A program made the position numbers and the translations under genes. The notes under the pieces are model-generated. The model worked only from the letters and a program-made list of their open reading frames with translations. It was not told the origin of the DNA and made no database searches. DNA of 6,013 bases from Verrucomicrobiota bacterium. Its GTDB lineage: Bacteria > Chlamydiota > Chlamydiia > Chlamydiales > FEN-1388. The stretch spans positions 1 to 6,013 of the forward strand of contig JAFEGS010000068.1 in the NCBI GenBank assembly GCA_018239705.1. Reading direction: 5' to 3'. This document shows positions 1-5,461 of the stretch, in pieces. How positions within the stretch are numbered: position 1 is the stretch's first letter; each line of letters begins with the position of its first letter.

Positions 1-2158
1 GATCTGCGTTGAACTCTGCTGCATAGGCAGCCAGGCACTCTTCTATGCTCTTCTCGGCCACATTTCTTCCAGCGAAGCTTGGGTGGTTTAAAAGAAGCGT
101 TGAAGTGTGTTGAGCTGAGGTAATAGCGATCATCTCATTTGCCTGGTTGTTGGTTCTTCCAACTTCGAGAAGCTGTCCGAGCAGCGTTTTAGCGCTGTCA
201 GGTGTAAGCTCAGCTACTTTTTCAGCATCTTGCTCAAAGTATGTTGCTAAGAACTCAAAATGGTTGTTGTCATATGGAGCTCTCCATGGCAAGAACTCAA
301 GTTCATCCAGAGGATCTTCAGAACGTGCTACTCCCTCATTGTCTGTGTGGAAGTTTGCAAGTGCAAGCCTCAAGAAGCTATTTGATTTGATATAATCTCC
401 AACTTTTGAAGTAACTGCTACGAGGCCGTCCATAGCGAGTTCACTTAAGCCTGCAGATGCTCCTGAGTGGATGGCAGTATCGAGCGCATGAAGTACAAAC
501 GCTGTAAACTGCTCTGCTGTATTTGCATTTGAGATCACAAACGATGACGAGTCATCATTAAGTTTGAGGGTAATGTTGCTATTGAGGTTTGCAACAAAGT
601 TGTTGAAGAGCTCTTTTACATAGCTCGATACATTAGCATTCTCTGCCTTAAACTTGTTGTAGAGAGCTGCCTGAACAGACTGTACAATCTTTGCCTGGTG
701 ACGAGCCTTTGCTCGGTGCGATCCCATAGCATCGATGCTGTTATCCCATGCCTGTAGCAGAGGATTGCAGGTAAGGCTGCAGAAAGCGGCATTGCCAATG
801 AGGGTTTTTTTGGCAACTTCCGCCTCAGAGAATGTTTTTGCCAGTTCAGCAATGAGTGTCTTAGGCGTGATTGCCTGGTCTCTTTGGAACACAACAATAG
901 CAAGGCTCTTAACAAGGCCGGAGATCTTCTCTTCTTCAATGCCCATCTCTCGAGCTGTTTTTCGAAGAGCAATAGATTGGTCAATTGACCCATACCCATT
1001 CAGTAAATTGCCATTTGCATCTATTTCAATAGCTTTGGAGAGTGTCTTCTCATCACCATCGAGTGTAAAGCGGAAAACTGTTGGTTGTCCATCGACTTTT
1101 CGCTCGATACAGCTGTTTTGAATAATGTCGTTGAGGTCGACACCACACTTGTTAAGATGGAGTGTACGAAGCACTTTTGGCATAGTAGAGACTGTTTCAT
1201 CTCCAAGGCTTGCCAGCTGGCCTGCCAAATGGGCTCTTTGTGCCTGGACATCATCGACAGGTGTACTACTTGCGAGATCCAGTGTGTGGCGAACGAGCGT
1301 GTTGGAGTCCAGCTCAGGTGAGCTTGGCGCCTTTACCGCTTTGAGTAGTTCGCGAAGCGTTGGATCTGTTTTGTATTTTTCTAGATTTTGCTTGATTTCG
1401 TTCTGATGAGAATGTTCCCCTTTCACGAAGAGCTTCTTGATAAGGGCGTCAGCTATTGCATCATTAAAAAAGCCGGTAGAGGCGATGAGCAATTTTGCCA
1501 TCTCTTTCGGCAATTGGGCAGTTCTATAGGCTGCCGTGTCCATAATACCAAGAGCGTGTTCTGCTTTCACAGCTTCGAGAAGGGTTTTGTTTAGTGCATC
1601 GATCTTTTTTGAGAAGGCATCGTTCACCCAGCTTTGCATTGACCAGATGCGGTAGTTAGCAGTTGCCAACTCAATCGCCTTTTTTGGATCAGTGTCGAGC
1701 AAGAAAATGAACTGCCCAAAAAGCTCTTTTGTAACCTCTTTTGGAGTGCCTTTTTCTGCTGCAGTTTGGATCTGATTCTGACACACTTCAAGGAGCTTTT
1801 GTCCCTTTTCTGCATCTTCTTCCGGCAGTTTTGATACCAGAGTTTTAAGCGTGTTCATCTCTTGTGTAAAAGGAGCCTCTTCTGCGTCCACAACCGCCGC
1901 TGCCACAGGTTTGGTCAGGCTGGTCAAAATTTCTTTTACCTCTGCTTCAACCTGCGGTGTAGTGCTCAGGTTGCGCGAGAAGGTAGTTGGAAGGCCATTT
2001 TGCTGTCGCAGGGCAAGCACGTGTGCCTGTCTAAGACCATAGAACAGCCCTTGCTGTACTGTTGGTTTGAATTCATCCACAACGGGATAAATCGTGTTTG
2101 GAAGCTCGCTTGCGCTGCTTACCAAAACGTCTGCTACTGGATCAAGTGAATTACTCAT
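1..2158 (-). CDS. Large uncharacterised cytosolic or secreted protein, partial (C-terminus off the left edge)
   Basis: I do not recognise this protein and assign no function. The reverse strand is open for 719 codons from ATG at 2158-2156 to the edge with no stop, far longer than chance allows. The start is fixed by GAGGAG on the reverse strand (2172-2167), 8 bases upstream. The N-terminus is MSNSLDPVADVLVSSASELP, with no signal peptide, and I see no membrane segment anywhere. The protein is rich in Ala, Leu, Lys and Glu and looks mostly helical. An Ala/Val-rich, possibly flexible stretch (KPVAAAVVDAEEAP) lies near residues 83-96. A section around residues 360-391 (TVFRFTLDGDEK, then IEIDANGNLL) looks more beta-like and may be a separate small domain. 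Cysteines are sparse, with one pair at 460 and 464. The last visible residues are CLAAYAAEFNAD. It is divergent from the next gene. In a chlamydial setting a lineage-specific structural protein or type III secreted protein is conceivable, but nothing in the sequence proves it. Confidence 0.9.
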   Translation of the reverse strand, partial: MSNSLDPVADVLVSSASELPNTIYPVVDEFKPTVQQGLFYGLRQAHVLALRQQNGLPTTFSRNLSTTPQVEAEVKEILTSLTKPVAAAVVDAEEAPFTQEMNTLKTLVSKLPEEDAEKGQKLLEVCQNQIQTAAEKGTPKEVTKELFGQFIFLLDTDPKKAIELATANYRIWSMQSWVNDAFSKKIDALNKTLLEAVKAEHALGIMDTAAYRTAQLPKEMAKLLIASTGFFNDAIADALIKKLFVKGEHSHQNEIKQNLEKYKTDPTLRELLKAVKAPSSPELDSNTLVRHTLDLASSTPVDDVQAQRAHLAGQLASLGDETVSTMPKVLRTLHLNKCGVDLNDIIQNSCIERKVDGQPTVFRFTLDGDEKTLSKAIEIDANGNLLNGYGSIDQSIALRKTAREMGIEEEKISGLVKSLAIVVFQRDQAITPKTLIAELAKTFSEAEVAKKTLIGNAAFCSLTCNPLLQAWDNSIDAMGSHRAKARHQAKIVQSVQAALYNKFKAENANVSSYVKELFNNFVANLNSNITLKLNDDSSSFVISNANTAEQFTAFVLHALDTAIHSGASAGLSELAMDGLVAVTSKVGDYIKSNSFLRLALANFHTDNEGVARSEDPLDELEFLPWRAPYDNNHFEFLATYFEQDAEKVAELTPDSAKTLLGQLLEVGRTNNQANEMIAITSAQHTSTLLLNHPSFAGRNVAEKSIEECLAAYAAEFNAD

Positions 2159-2166
2159 TTTTGGAT

Positions 2167-2172
2167 CTCCTC
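2167..2172 (-). promoter_or_regulatory. Strong Shine-Dalgarno of the large reverse-strand gene
   Basis: The reverse strand reads GAGGAG followed by 8 bases (ATCCAAAA) and then ATG. This is close to the ideal site and spacing, and it decides the start of the 719+ residue protein. The upstream edge of the site overlaps the end of an AT-rich palindrome. Confidence 0.8.
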
Positions 2173-2186
2173 AAAAAATTTTTTGA
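2171..2186. repeat. Perfect 16-bp AT palindrome next to the ribosome binding site
   Basis: TCAAAAAATTTTTTGA is its own reverse complement. It lies in the 5' leader of the large reverse-strand gene, immediately upstream of and partly overlapping its GAGGAG. Short flanking arms GGAT (2163-2166) and ATCC (2187-2190) are also complementary. In RNA it could form only a weak A-U hairpin with an AAUU loop. In DNA it could be a bent tract or a protein site. Whether it has any function is unknown. Confidence 0.6.
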
Positions 2187-2192
2187 ATCCGC

Positions 2193-2220
2193 ATAATATC
2201 GTTAGATCATCCATAGCAAA
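2193..2220 (-). promoter_or_regulatory. Possible sigma-70-type promoter of the large reverse-strand gene
   Basis: On the reverse strand TTTGCT (2220-2215) is followed after 16 bases by TATTAT (2198-2193), about 35 bases upstream of the ATG. The -10 box is good and the -35 box is only moderate. The spacer is AT-rich, so chance matches are likely. I saw no convincing matching promoter for the forward gene at 2324: its nearest -10-like string, TATAAG at 2278-2283, lacks a well-placed -35. Confidence 0.3.
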
Positions 2221-2323
2221 GGATAGAAATTAACACAAGACCTTTTGCATAAAATAGAGGGGTTGTGAGAGACTAGCTATAAGGACAATTGTCAGCCATA
2301 AACACAAAAGTAAGAGGTATATC

Positions 2324-2890
2324 ATGGCATCTGTGGGTACATTACAAGGAATTGAGACATGCATTTACAACCAGATCGAGGAGTGTCAAAATTGGTTGGA
2401 CAAAACATTGAAGCCTCTAAGAGATGGGGTGGACGATACAATTACGTCTCTGGCTCGAAAGATCGTTGAGCAGGAGGTGAAGCAGGCTCAGATATTGCAA
2501 ACTGGAGTGCAGGTGCTCGATAGCTTTATTGACGAGGTGCGCTGTGGAGTTGTGAGAAATGAGATCATTGGCTTCTGCTGGACCTGTCTGAGGGTAAACG
2601 TACTAACAACTGCCGTTTTGGTTCTGAATCACCCTCTGACGTTGGCGCTTAGTACACTTGCCCTCTTGGGACATGCGATCTTTAAGGGACTTCTTGTTCT
2701 GGAGAAGGCAGACAGGGATAATAAACCAATAGACGATGCTCTAGACCATGCGATGGACGCTGTGCTGTTCGAGGGCATTCTTTTGCCTCTTGAGCAGGCG
2801 GTAAACAGGACTGTACGTGCGCTTACAGATGCTGCCGATGATTTAGATCGAGCTAAAAACCTCTTCAAAACGATAGGCAGGCTGATCTAG
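2324..2890 (+). CDS. Small protein with paired hydrophobic segments, Inc-like candidate
   Basis: I do not recognise this 188-residue protein by sequence. It starts at ATG after AAGAGG (2312-2317) with a 6-base gap. Residues 1-79 are polar and helix-prone, with coiled-coil-like heptad character around 36-72. Residues 81-101 and 105-126 are two hydrophobic stretches joined by a tight turn (NHP at 102-104), giving a bilobed hydrophobic region of roughly 45 residues. Residues 128-188 are charged and helical (DDALDHAMDA, then LTDAADDLDRAKN). No cleavable signal peptide is visible. Known chlamydial Inc proteins have this kind of bilobed hydrophobic domain with cytosol-facing tails and are exported by type III secretion. 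That parallel is my inference from layout only. A plain inner-membrane hairpin protein is equally possible, and the Arg at 90 in the first lobe weakens that segment. It is the first gene of a probable two-gene unit with the PLP enzyme one base downstream. Confidence 0.85.
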   Translation: MASVGTLQGIETCIYNQIEECQNWLDKTLKPLRDGVDDTITSLARKIVEQEVKQAQILQTGVQVLDSFIDEVRCGVVRNEIIGFCWTCLRVNVLTTAVLVLNHPLTLALSTLALLGHAIFKGLLVLEKADRDNKPIDDALDHAMDAVLFEGILLPLEQAVNRTVRALTDAADDLDRAKNLFKTIGRLI

Positions 2891-2891
2891 C

Positions 2892-3869
2892 TTGAAGAGA
2901 CTAGAGAAGCTTACAGCTATTCTTGCAAGTCTTGAGCAGGAGGACTACCCGGTCCACTCTCGAGTCCATACGATGCGTATGGGCCGAGAAGAGGGTGTCG
3001 CCTGCTATGTCAAACGTGAAGATGAACTGGGCTGCCTGATTTCGGGTTCCAAAATTCGAAAGTATCGGACGCAGCTAGCCTCTCTCAAAAAAAGGGGCTG
3101 TCAGCATGTTGGCCTAATCGGTAGCCAGTTTTCAAACCATATTCTTGGGCTCTCCTCCCTCTTAATTGAAAATCAGATAACGCCAACGCTCTTTTTGCGA
3201 AAAGCAAAAACAGATGTGTGCACAGGCAATGCGCTGTTTTTACGGACGCTGGTGCCTGAAGCGAATATCCAGTGGACACAAGCTGACGAAGCTATTGAGG
3301 ATTGGCAAAAAAGAACCCCGCACAGCGCTATTGTGCCTGAAGGTGGCTCGTACGAGGGGTGTATTGGAGGGCTTGTAACGCTCGCGCTCGATATTGTAGC
3401 AAATGAAGGGGCGGCTGGGGTTGAATTTAAAGAAATAATCATAGACTCTGGAAGTGGCCTGACGGCGGCGAGCCTCATCGCAGCTTTTGGGTATCTGGAG
3501 AAGAAAGCGCATATCCATGTGATGCTTGCGGCGTCTGATGAAAAGAGCTTTTTGGGGCAAGTGGCAGCTGCAAAAGAGGCTCTTGCCGGGCTTACTTTGG
3601 AGCGGGAGGCGGGTGTGTCGCCTTTTACGGTGCATAAGCCTCCTACAGCGCACTCTTTTGGTGCTACAAATAGGGCTGTATTTGAGGCGATTGTGGCTTG
3701 TGGGAGGTCGGAGGGCTTTTTGCTCGATCCTTTGTATTCGAGTAAGCTCTACCTTTTATTAGGAAAGCTCATTACAGGCAAGGTCCTTAAAGGGCCTGTG
3801 CTCTTTATACATTCGGGAGGGCTTTTTGCCCTTTCCGGGTTTCAGCAGGAGTTACTGAAATTAGTATAG
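2892..3869 (+). CDS. PLP-dependent D-cysteine desulfhydrase / ACC deaminase family enzyme (fold type II)
   Basis: This 325-residue protein has the family's normal length. Visible motifs in order are KRED (41-44), SGSKIRK (51-57) with K54 the expected Schiff-base lysine, SQFSNH (78-83) matching the family's QSNH substrate loop with S81 and N82, a Gly-rich phosphate-binding loop DSGSGLTAA (185-193), LDPLYSSK (278-285) and HSGG (307-310). Family members break down D-cysteine to pyruvate, H2S and ammonia, or deaminate 1-aminocyclopropane-1-carboxylate. Substrate cannot be read from the sequence. SGSK in place of the more common GGNK suggests a divergent branch. The start is TTG: the frame has a stop at 2883-2885, TTG at 2892 is the first usable codon, and the residues after it (LEKLTAIL) look like genuine family N-terminus. 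The next in-frame ATG, at 2973, would remove 27 residues. Only a weak AGGCAGG (2875-2881) precedes it, so coupling to the upstream gene, which stops one base before, is likely. The protein is probably cytosolic. Confidence 0.88.
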   Translation: MKRLEKLTAILASLEQEDYPVHSRVHTMRMGREEGVACYVKREDELGCLISGSKIRKYRTQLASLKKRGCQHVGLIGSQFSNHILGLSSLLIENQITPTLFLRKAKTDVCTGNALFLRTLVPEANIQWTQADEAIEDWQKRTPHSAIVPEGGSYEGCIGGLVTLALDIVANEGAAGVEFKEIIIDSGSGLTAASLIAAFGYLEKKAHIHVMLAASDEKSFLGQVAAAKEALAGLTLEREAGVSPFTVHKPPTAHSFGATNRAVFEAIVACGRSEGFLLDPLYSSKLYLLLGKLITGKVLKGPVLFIHSGGLFALSGFQQELLKLV

Positions 3870-3872
3870 ACT

Positions 3873-3904
3873 CTCTGCGTCTCTGCGACTCTGCGTCTCT
3901 GCGT
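3873..3904 (+). repeat. Four tandem octamers CTCTGCG(T/A)
   Basis: Units lie at 3873-3880 (CTCTGCGT), 3881-3888 (CTCTGCGA), 3889-3896 (CTCTGCGT) and 3897-3904 (CTCTGCGT), followed by TGA. They begin four bases after the stop of the PLP gene. The variant A in unit two is mirrored in the inverted copy downstream, so the two arms were copied or maintained together. Confidence 0.95.
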
Positions 3905-3970
3905 TGATTTTATGTCCAGGATAACCGTTATGCCTAAAAGTTCAACGCAGAGACGCAGAGTCGCAGAGAC
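3879..3970. repeat. Perfect 29-bp inverted repeat built of octamers, with 34-nt loop
   Basis: The left arm (3879-3907) and right arm (3942-3970) are exact reverse complements over 29 bases. The right arm carries units ACGCAGAG (3945-3952), ACGCAGAG (3953-3960) and TCGCAGAG (3961-3968). The 34-nt loop (3908-3941) holds a second complementary pair, TTTTA (3908-3912) with TAAAA (3935-3939), and a small odd palindrome ATAACCGTTAT (3921-3931). The element fills the gap between two convergent genes and could fold into a long hairpin in either transcript. Neither side ends in a T-run, so it is not a standard intrinsic terminator. It could still block transcription or act as a 3' stabiliser. It resembles dispersed intergenic repeats of the REP or MITE kind. 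From memory, CTCTGCGT-type octamers recur in intergenic DNA of unrelated bacteria, which I cannot verify here. Confidence 0.93.
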
Positions 3971-3990
3971 TTAAGAGGGCTTCGCCATGC

Positions 3991-4572
3991 TCATAAACTA
4001 GCTATGAATTGCCCAATATGTTCTGCATGTTTCTTTAGGCCCTCTTTGATAAGGGAAGAAGAAGAGGCATTACAGTAGTCTGAAACTATCTTATAGAGCT
4101 TGCACGGCTTGGCATGCATCTTCGCAAAAAAGGCCACAGCATACCCTTCCATATCTACAAGGTCGAAGGTAGGAGGGATCTTTTTATGGTCATAGATGGG
4201 CACGTCGCTGCTTATGAGAGACAGGCCTTCAGTGCCTAGGATAATTTCTGGGCAGGTGTGGAAGGCTCCTGTCCCTTTTGTGGCCTCTGCTCCTTTTGGG
4301 TGCCACAACAGCTTGGAGCATCGTGCAACCGGGTAGAGCTTGCCCGGCAGATGGTGTTGGTGCAGAGATCCTGCAATGCCAAAGCTATAGATCCTCTCAA
4401 TCTGCTGTGTAAGAGCGCTTAAGGTGGCAAGTGCGGCAAAAGAGCCAATGCCGGTGATGGCAAGTAGCCCTTGACTGTATTCGTAGAGCCAAGGAGAGGC
4501 TGCGCGAGCGCGCAGATGGTCGATGGTGGCAGAGGCCTCTTCGATGCTCGCAAATACCAGAAGGTTCGTCAT
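3991..4572 (-). CDS. mqnB: Futalosine hydrolase (menaquinone biosynthesis)
   Basis: MqnB hydrolyses futalosine, releasing hypoxanthine and dehypoxanthinyl futalosine, which MqnC then cyclises. It belongs to the nucleoside phosphorylase / MTA-SAH nucleosidase superfamily and acts in the cytosol. The 193-residue protein shows an N-terminal strand followed by E11-E12 (ASIEEAS), TGIG (40-43), FGIAGSL (64-70), the nucleoside-binding DMEGYAVA (140-147) and KIVSD (161-165), whose D165 is in the position of the family's purine-contacting acid. It is slightly shorter than many homologues, which run a little over 200 residues, but no core motif is missing. An MTA/SAH nucleosidase is the main alternative, and the overlap with mqnD argues for MqnB. 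The start ATG overlaps the mqnD stop as ATGA. Only a distant AGAGG (reverse strand, 4590-4586) precedes it, so translation is probably coupled to mqnD. The gene ends 20 bases from the inverted repeat. Confidence 0.85.
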   Translation of the reverse strand: MTNLLVFASIEEASATIDHLRARAASPWLYEYSQGLLAITGIGSFAALATLSALTQQIERIYSFGIAGSLHQHHLPGKLYPVARCSKLLWHPKGAEATKGTGAFHTCPEIILGTEGLSLISSDVPIYDHKKIPPTFDLVDMEGYAVAFFAKMHAKPCKLYKIVSDYCNASSSSLIKEGLKKHAEHIGQFIASL

Positions 4573-5384
4573 AGAGCCAATCTTGCCTCTTTTGGTAGAA
4601 GAGCATGGTCGATAGCCAGTTCAAAAAAGGTGTTGATTGCCTTTGTGGCCTCTTTACTCATGTGTAGAGTCTCTTGGTTGACATAGGTCTCGATGTGCTG
4701 CTTGATCACGTTCTCATCTGTTTCTTGGGCGTTTGAGAGTACGTAGGGCTTAGAGCTTGCGGGGTTGAGGAGAGCAAAATGTACCGACTCTTCAATTGAA
4801 GAGCTGATCTGTTCTATCAGGGAGCTGGGAAGGTCTCTTCTTGCAGCGATGACGCCGAGGGGGATGGGGCAGTGGTAGCGCTCTGTGTAGAGCGTGCCGA
4901 GGTCGGCAAGCTCTATAAGCCCCACATTTTGGAAGATAAAGCGAGTCTCATGAATAATGAGGCCAATATCGGCCTCTCCTTTACAGATGCACGAGAGTAT
5001 CTCGTCGTACCGACAGGGGATCACTTGGGCCTCATCGCCAAAGAGAATTCTAAACAGAAGATAGGCCGTTGTATCGAGCCCAGGAATGGCAACAGTTCGT
5101 CCCTTCATAGAGGAGAGGTCAAATGGCACTTGAGCTATGAGCTTTGGGCCTGTGGGGCTAATGGCAGCGCCAGAGGGGAGCATAAGGTAGTCTTTGGTGA
5201 TATTGCCAAGGCAGTAGGTGGAGACCTTTGTTACCGGATAGCGCTTTTCATAGGCCCATGCGTTGAGCTGCTGGATGTCGGCGAGTGTGGGCCTTGGTTT
5301 TACGCAAGAGTCAATTTTCCCGTGCACCCATGCGTCAAAGCAGAAGGTGTCATTTGGGCAAGGTGAATAGGCGATGTCTAGCAT
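4569..5384 (-). CDS. mqnD: 1,4-dihydroxy-6-naphthoate synthase (menaquinone biosynthesis)
   Basis: MqnD converts cyclic dehypoxanthinyl futalosine to 1,4-dihydroxy-6-naphthoate, the ring precursor of menaquinone in the futalosine route. It has a periplasmic-binding-protein-like two-lobe fold but is cytosolic, and no signal peptide is present here. The 271-residue length is typical. Visible hallmarks are SPCPNDTF (7-14) at the substrate pocket, IPGLDTTAYLL (100-110) and GLIIHETRF (141-149), where H145 matches the histidine proposed as catalytic in the Thermus enzyme. IPLG (174-177) begins the return crossover. The ATG at 5384-5382 puts SPCPNDTF at the usual distance from the N-terminus. No clear Shine-Dalgarno precedes it. 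A good promoter (TTGGTA, 17 bases, TATAAC) lies just upstream, which gives a short leader. It is the first gene of a two-gene operon with mqnB. Confidence 0.93.
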   Translation of the reverse strand: MLDIAYSPCPNDTFCFDAWVHGKIDSCVKPRPTLADIQQLNAWAYEKRYPVTKVSTYCLGNITKDYLMLPSGAAISPTGPKLIAQVPFDLSSMKGRTVAIPGLDTTAYLLFRILFGDEAQVIPCRYDEILSCICKGEADIGLIIHETRFIFQNVGLIELADLGTLYTERYHCPIPLGVIAARRDLPSSLIEQISSSIEESVHFALLNPASSKPYVLSNAQETDENVIKQHIETYVNQETLHMSKEATKAINTFFELAIDHALLPKEARLAL

Positions 5385-5408
5385 AGTATTTCTGATGGTA
5401 ATTTTCTC

Positions 5409-5439
5409 TTGTTATAAAGTCGAGGGCAAATTATACCAA
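5409..5439. promoter_or_regulatory. Two overlapping face-to-face promoters for mqnDB and the thioredoxin-like gene
   Basis: On the reverse strand TTGGTA (5439-5434), a 17-base spacer and TATAAC (5416-5411) fit a sigma-70-type promoter about 27 bases upstream of the mqnD ATG. On the forward strand TTGTTA (5409-5414), a 16-base spacer and TTATAC (5431-5436) fit one for the gene at 5462. Each -35 box overlaps the other's -10 box, because TTGTTATAA (5409-5417) and TTATACCAA (5431-5439) are inverted copies with one mismatch. RNA polymerase could probably occupy only one promoter at a time. This is inference from consensus matching only. Confidence 0.5.
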
Positions 5440-5451
5440 GAGCTTTAATTT

Positions 5452-5459
5452 GGAGGTGA
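5452..5459 (+). promoter_or_regulatory. Strong Shine-Dalgarno of the thioredoxin-like gene
   Basis: GGAGGTGA is a near-perfect complement of the 16S rRNA tail and lies directly before the ATG at 5462. It fixes the start and contrasts with the absent site at mqnD, suggesting a much higher translation rate for the forward gene. Confidence 0.8.
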
Positions 5460-5461
5460 CT

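Noticed and set aside
616..1815. Shorter reverse-strand frames inside the large gene (616-999, 1021-1254, 1624-1815)
   Set aside because: They are in other reverse frames than the long continuous one and have the Leu/Arg/Lys-skewed composition of out-of-frame shadows.
147..2149. Several overlapping forward-strand open frames (for example 735-1121, 1125-1406, 1388-1594, 1862-2149)
   Set aside because: They lie opposite a continuous 719-codon reverse frame with a strong start signal. Their translations are Ser/Cys/Arg-rich and lack ribosome binding sites.
2324..2890. Phage holin or small toxin for the two-segment membrane protein
   Set aside because: There is no phage or antitoxin neighbour, the protein is longer than typical holins, and its soluble helical flanks are large.
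3085..3653. Reverse-strand frames opposite the PLP enzyme
   Set aside because: The forward frame carries all expected family motifs. The reverse frames overlap each other and match nothing recognisable.
3873..3970. CRISPR array or classical intrinsic terminator at the octamer repeats
   Set aside because: Octamers are contiguous with no unique spacers and no cas genes nearby. The hairpin is not followed by a T-run on either strand.
4872..5366. 164-residue forward frame opposite mqnD
   Set aside because: mqnD has clear family motifs on the reverse strand, and this frame has no ribosome binding site or recognisable domain.
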